This document shows, piece after piece, positions 6,965 through 9,236 of a stretch of 9,236 bases of DNA. Source of the DNA: Acidobacteriaceae bacterium (GTDB taxonomy: Bacteria; Acidobacteriota; Terriglobia; Bryobacterales; Bryobacteraceae); the NCBI GenBank assembly GCA_019244945.1, contig JAFASD010000429.1, positions 1 to 9,236 of the forward strand, read 5' to 3'. A program made the translations under genes and the position numbers. Under the pieces are notes generated by a model. That model worked only from the letters and a program-made list of their open reading frames with translations, made no database searches and was not told where the DNA came from. Numbering within the stretch: position 1 is the stretch's first letter; each line of letters begins with the position of its first letter.

Positions 6965-7498
6965 TTAGATGGTGGTAATCCACTCGCGGTCGATCTCGAC
7001 GGAAACGGACCTCTGCAGCATGGTTACGGATACAACCATCCGCCACTCGTTCTTTTTCTTGAGCAGAATCCCTTCCAGGCCCTCAAGCGAGCCTCGGTTG
7101 ACGCGAATGCGTTGTCCTTCGCGAAGAAACGGACACTGCTCTGCCGCCAGACCCGAACGCAAAACCACCTGAATGGCTTCAATTTCGCTGTCGTCTATCG
7201 GCGCCGGTTGGTTGCCAAAACCGACGACTGAGACGACCGCCGGCGTCGTGATGATCGGGAGCCGTTTTTTGACATCGAACCGGCAAAACACATATCCGGG
7301 AAATAGGGGCAGTTCTTTTTCAACCACGCGGTCGGACCAGCGACGTTTGCTGCGCAAAACCGGCAGGTAGTGCTCATACCCTTTGTTTGCCAGCATATTA
7401 GCCGCGATCCTCTCCTGTTTGGGCCGCGTGCGGATGCCGTACCAAGGAAAGCGCTGAGGAGGCGAGGGCAGCTCGTTGCGGTAAGTCATTACATGCAC
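6965..7498 (-). CDS. UpxY/RfaH-like transcription antiterminator (NusG paralog)
   Basis: 177 residues. The NGN domain (about 18-115) opens with WYGIRTRPKQE at 19-29, where the family typically has WYxxxTxxxxE, and carries ELPLFPGYVFCRFD at 62-75 followed by TTPAVVSVVGFG at 84-95. A KOW domain follows (about 126-155) with LREGQRIRVNRGSLEGLEG. General NusG is normally encoded beside secE and ribosomal protein genes. A stand-alone copy at the head of another operon is typical of the specialised UpxY/RfaH group, which travels with RNA polymerase and suppresses termination or pausing in long, often polysaccharide, operons. Here it is followed by PAPS synthesis genes. GTG 7498 is chosen because AAGGG lies six bases upstream; an in-frame ATG at 7489 is the alternative. 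It diverges from the JAB-like membrane protein gene. Confidence 0.9.
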   Translation of the reverse strand: MHVMTYRNELPSPPQRFPWYGIRTRPKQERIAANMLANKGYEHYLPVLRSKRRWSDRVVEKELPLFPGYVFCRFDVKKRLPIITTPAVVSVVGFGNQPAPIDDSEIEAIQVVLRSGLAAEQCPFLREGQRIRVNRGSLEGLEGILLKKKNEWRMVVSVTMLQRSVSVEIDREWITTI

Positions 7499-7588
7499 TT
7501 ATTACCCTTAATTTTACGTGATACGATGTTGTAAACCTCAACGTCCCGGCTCAGATCGGTATCGTCGCAAGTCAGTCTTAATCGTGCC
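7499..7588. promoter_or_regulatory. Divergent promoter region between the antiterminator and the JAB-like membrane protein gene
   Basis: About 90 bases lie between divergent starts and should hold both promoters and the 5' leader of the antiterminator operon. The part nearest the antiterminator (about 7500-7540) is distinctly AT-richer than the surroundings, as expected of a promoter. No -35/-10 pair with acceptable spacing could be placed with confidence, and no hairpin that could serve as an ops-like recruitment element stood out. Confidence 0.4.
7505..7509 (-). promoter_or_regulatory. Ribosome binding site that favours the GTG start of the antiterminator gene
   Basis: The minus strand reads AAGGG with a six-base spacer to GTG 7498. 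The spacer to the in-frame ATG at 7489 would be 15 bases, which is too long, so the GTG is preferred. Confidence 0.6.
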
Positions 7589-9236
7589 ATGACGCTTACA
7601 GTTCGACTATCTCCCGAGTTCCTCACCAAAGTCTCTGAACTGATAGACAGAATTGGCGTCGCCGAAATCAAATCGGGAACGGAAATCCTGGGCCCGCTAT
7701 TCGGAACCAGGGAAGATGGATTGCTGATTGCCCGGACTTTCAGGATCGTTCCCGTCCACGATCTCCGGATGCGACGCCCAGAATACTTCGCAGGAGCCTT
7801 TGAGCGCTTGTTAACTGTATCGAGGAGTGAGCTCAATTCCTTCGAATTAATCGGGTGGTGTTGCATCCGCTCGGGCGATACAAAAGGACTTCTCGATAGC
7901 GATGCTGTGTTTCATAGCCGTCGCTTCCCGGGAATCGGTGATATTGCTCTCTTTGTGAGACCCGACGAGGCGACAGCACTATTCGTCGAGGCGTATGCAT
8001 CCTCGCCCAATGGAGGCGTCTCGAACACAGAGTGCTATTCCGGGGCAGCCAGTTTCCTCACGGATGGTTCGCCGACTGGGTCGCTGGAGTTTCCTCTGAA
8101 ATTACGGAGTGAACTTCTTGCACCTGGTGCATCACCCTCCCTCCCTGCGAGGCCGCTGGACCACCCGGAAGCCGAGCAGTCCCGTTTGGAAGCGGCGCTC
8201 GCTCAAATTCCGGAGTCCCCGCCCGAAACAGGACTTTCGCTTTGCACCAGTTTTCGAACTAACCGGCTTTATTGGACTCTGGGCGCCGTGGTGTCGGGTA
8301 TCGCCGCAGGCGCTATGTTTCTGGGACTCCTTCACGCCAACTCGTCTACACCCGTCACGAAGCCGCCGCCCAGTGTGTCCGCTGCGCTCGCCCCTCCCTC
8401 TCCCGGGGTGGATATGAGAGTTGAGGCGCAACAGGGCGATCGGCTGCTAGTCAAGTGGAATCGCGACAGTCCAATCATTGGAGCCGCGAAGTACGGCACG
8501 TTGTATATCGACGATGGCCCACAACATAAGGAGATTGTCTTCGCTCCTGGCGAGATGAGGAGCGGTTCCATTCTCTACCGTCCTGCATCGGACGACGTGT
8601 CCTTCCGTCTACAGGTTCTCGGACGCGACGATTCCATGAGCACCGAAACCGTGCGCGTGTTGGACGGAGCGATGGCAGCTGCGATGAATGCAAATGCGGC
8701 CAAGCCGCAGGTGCCTATACCCGATGTAGCCCCGAGTTCCACCGGGGAAAGCGTCGAGGCGCGAAATCGCCGGTTGGAAGCGCTGGTTACAGTCCTGCAG
8801 GCGCGAGCTCAACACAGCGCCGCGTTAAGCGACCATCGATTGGAACCCTTGAAAGAAGCGAAGTCACCTCCTGTTCCCACACATCTAAAAAAGCTCGATC
8901 TGCAGAATGAAATTCCCGAACACAAGAGGTTATCTGATGCGCATTTGGAAGCTAGCACTCAATCTCTTCTGAAGCCGGCCCTTTCCGTCGCGCCGCCTCC
9001 CAAACTGTCCATCACCACTTCGCCCCAGGCAGCGAGCATGGATCTGCACACGTTGCCCCAAGCGCCACCAGCGGCTCCGGCTCCCTCCGCAACTCCGGTG
9101 AACGCAACATCCATAGCGGCCTATTTGCCGCCACGGCCGTTAAAGCAAGTTCTTCCCGACATAACCGGGCTTGGAAATGCCATATATGGACGCAAACGAG
9201 TCGATGTTCACGTGGACATCGATACGGGTGGACGCG
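7589..9236 (+). CDS. Degenerate JAB/MPN-like domain protein with membrane anchor, beta-sandwich region and start of a TonB-C-like domain; 3' end outside the window
   Basis: Translation from ATG 7589 is open to the window edge (549 codons plus one base). An in-frame stop lies upstream near 7530, and no other usual start is seen between. Residues about 4-155 look like a JAB/MPN fold: TEILGPLFG (31-39), LIGWCCIRSGDTKGLLDSD (87-105) and GDIALFVRPD (117-126). The positions where active JAMM proteases have H-x-H and the following Ser are C92, R94 and L102; only the Asp (D105) and a Glu (E32) seem kept, so protease activity is unlikely. A Ser/Pro linker is followed by one membrane segment (LYWTLGAVVSGIAAGAMFLG, about 227-250). 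A likely beta-sandwich comes next (about 275-358; RLLVKWNRDSP and DDVSFRLQV), then a 150-residue Pro/Ala-rich linker with a short helical stretch. The visible end, GRKRVDVHVDIDTGGR, resembles the first strand of a TonB C-terminal domain. The architecture suggests a protein spanning the inner membrane and periplasm. Ribosome site is weak. Confidence 0.8.
   Translation, partial: MTLTVRLSPEFLTKVSELIDRIGVAEIKSGTEILGPLFGTREDGLLIARTFRIVPVHDLRMRRPEYFAGAFERLLTVSRSELNSFELIGWCCIRSGDTKGLLDSDAVFHSRRFPGIGDIALFVRPDEATALFVEAYASSPNGGVSNTECYSGAASFLTDGSPTGSLEFPLKLRSELLAPGASPSLPARPLDHPEAEQSRLEAALAQIPESPPETGLSLCTSFRTNRLYWTLGAVVSGIAAGAMFLGLLHANSSTPVTKPPPSVSAALAPPSPGVDMRVEAQQGDRLLVKWNRDSPIIGAAKYGTLYIDDGPQHKEIVFAPGEMRSGSILYRPASDDVSFRLQVLGRDDSMSTETVRVLDGAMAAAMNANAAKPQVPIPDVAPSSTGESVEARNRRLEALVTVLQARAQHSAALSDHRLEPLKEAKSPPVPTHLKKLDLQNEIPEHKRLSDAHLEASTQSLLKPALSVAPPPKLSITTSPQAASMDLHTLPQAPPAAPAPSATPVNATSIAAYLPPRPLKQVLPDITGLGNAIYGRKRVDVHVDIDTGGR

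Noticed and set aside
6965..7498. Housekeeping nusG
   Set aside because: The context lacks secE and ribosomal protein genes, and the NGN sequence resembles the UpxY/RfaH group; it heads a sulfur-activation operon.
7510..7545. Minus-strand promoter TTGAGG-N19-TAAAAT for the antiterminator operon
   Set aside because: The spacer is too long, and the implied transcription start would fall on or after the ribosome binding site.
7489..7866. Minus-strand ORF of 125 residues that would overlap the antiterminator start
   Set aside because: Antisense to the JAB-like coding region, no domain, and it would cover the divergent promoter region and the well-placed AAGGG site.
7589..8053. An active JAMM protease, or part of a ubiquitin-like conjugation or anti-phage system
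   Set aside because: The zinc-binding histidines and the conserved Ser are not present at the expected positions, and no E1-, E2- or ubiquitin-like gene is in the window.

Overview
The window looks like a chromosomal segment of a moderately GC-rich Gram-negative bacterium, most plausibly an Acidobacteriota member. This placement is an inference. It rests on a Kdo (LPS) biosynthesis gene, a UpxY-type NusG paralog, a fused sulfate adenylyltransferase/APS kinase, a sigma factor followed by a zinc-finger anti-sigma protein with a Ycf48-like extracytoplasmic part, and a degenerate JAB/MPN–membrane–TonB-like protein of a type I associate with Acidobacteria. No mobile element, CRISPR array, rRNA or tRNA is visible. 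Gene density is high: no stretch over 300 bases lacks a gene, and the largest gaps are the two divergent promoter regions (about 97 and 90 bases) and an 80-base gap at 1178-1257.

Left part (1-2388, all minus strand): a signal-peptide-bearing DUF6569/ARPP-1 protein (2388 to 1258), an F420-dependent-NADP-oxidoreductase-like Rossmann protein (1177 to 542), and the N-terminal two thirds of kdsB (497 to the window edge). The gaps of 80 and 44 bases allow a common transcript, but the three functions do not form an obvious pathway. A composite inverted repeat sits directly before the kdsB start.

Middle (2486-4393, plus strand): a two-gene regulatory unit. An ECF-like sigma-70 factor is followed 15 bases later, in the same frame, by a membrane-anchored putative anti-sigma factor. 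The latter has an H-x3-C-x2-C zinc motif in the cytoplasm, one membrane segment, and a C-terminal domain with two SxDxGxxW-like signatures typical of BNR/Ycf48 propeller repeats. The sigma gene diverges from the ARPP-1 gene, so that gene is the closest candidate regulon member.

Right-centre (7498 down to 4326, minus strand): a compact operon made of a UpxY/RfaH-like antiterminator, then a 591-residue ATP sulfurylase–APS kinase fusion (30-base gap), then a CysQ-type 3'-phosphoadenosine phosphatase (TAATG overlap). The two enzymes make PAPS and remove PAP, the by-product of PAPS use. Pairing them with a polysaccharide-operon type antiterminator raises the possibility of sulfated surface polysaccharide rather than only cysteine synthesis. 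No sulfotransferase or PAPS reductase is in the window to decide this. The cysQ 3' end overlaps the anti-sigma 3' end convergently by 68 bases.

Right end (7589 to the window edge, plus strand): a long ORF, open at its 3' end, diverging from the antiterminator. It encodes a cytoplasmic MPN/JAB-like domain lacking the zinc-binding histidines, a single membrane segment, a beta-sandwich-like domain, a long Pro/Ala-rich linker and the start of a TonB-C-like domain. This is the least understood protein in the window.
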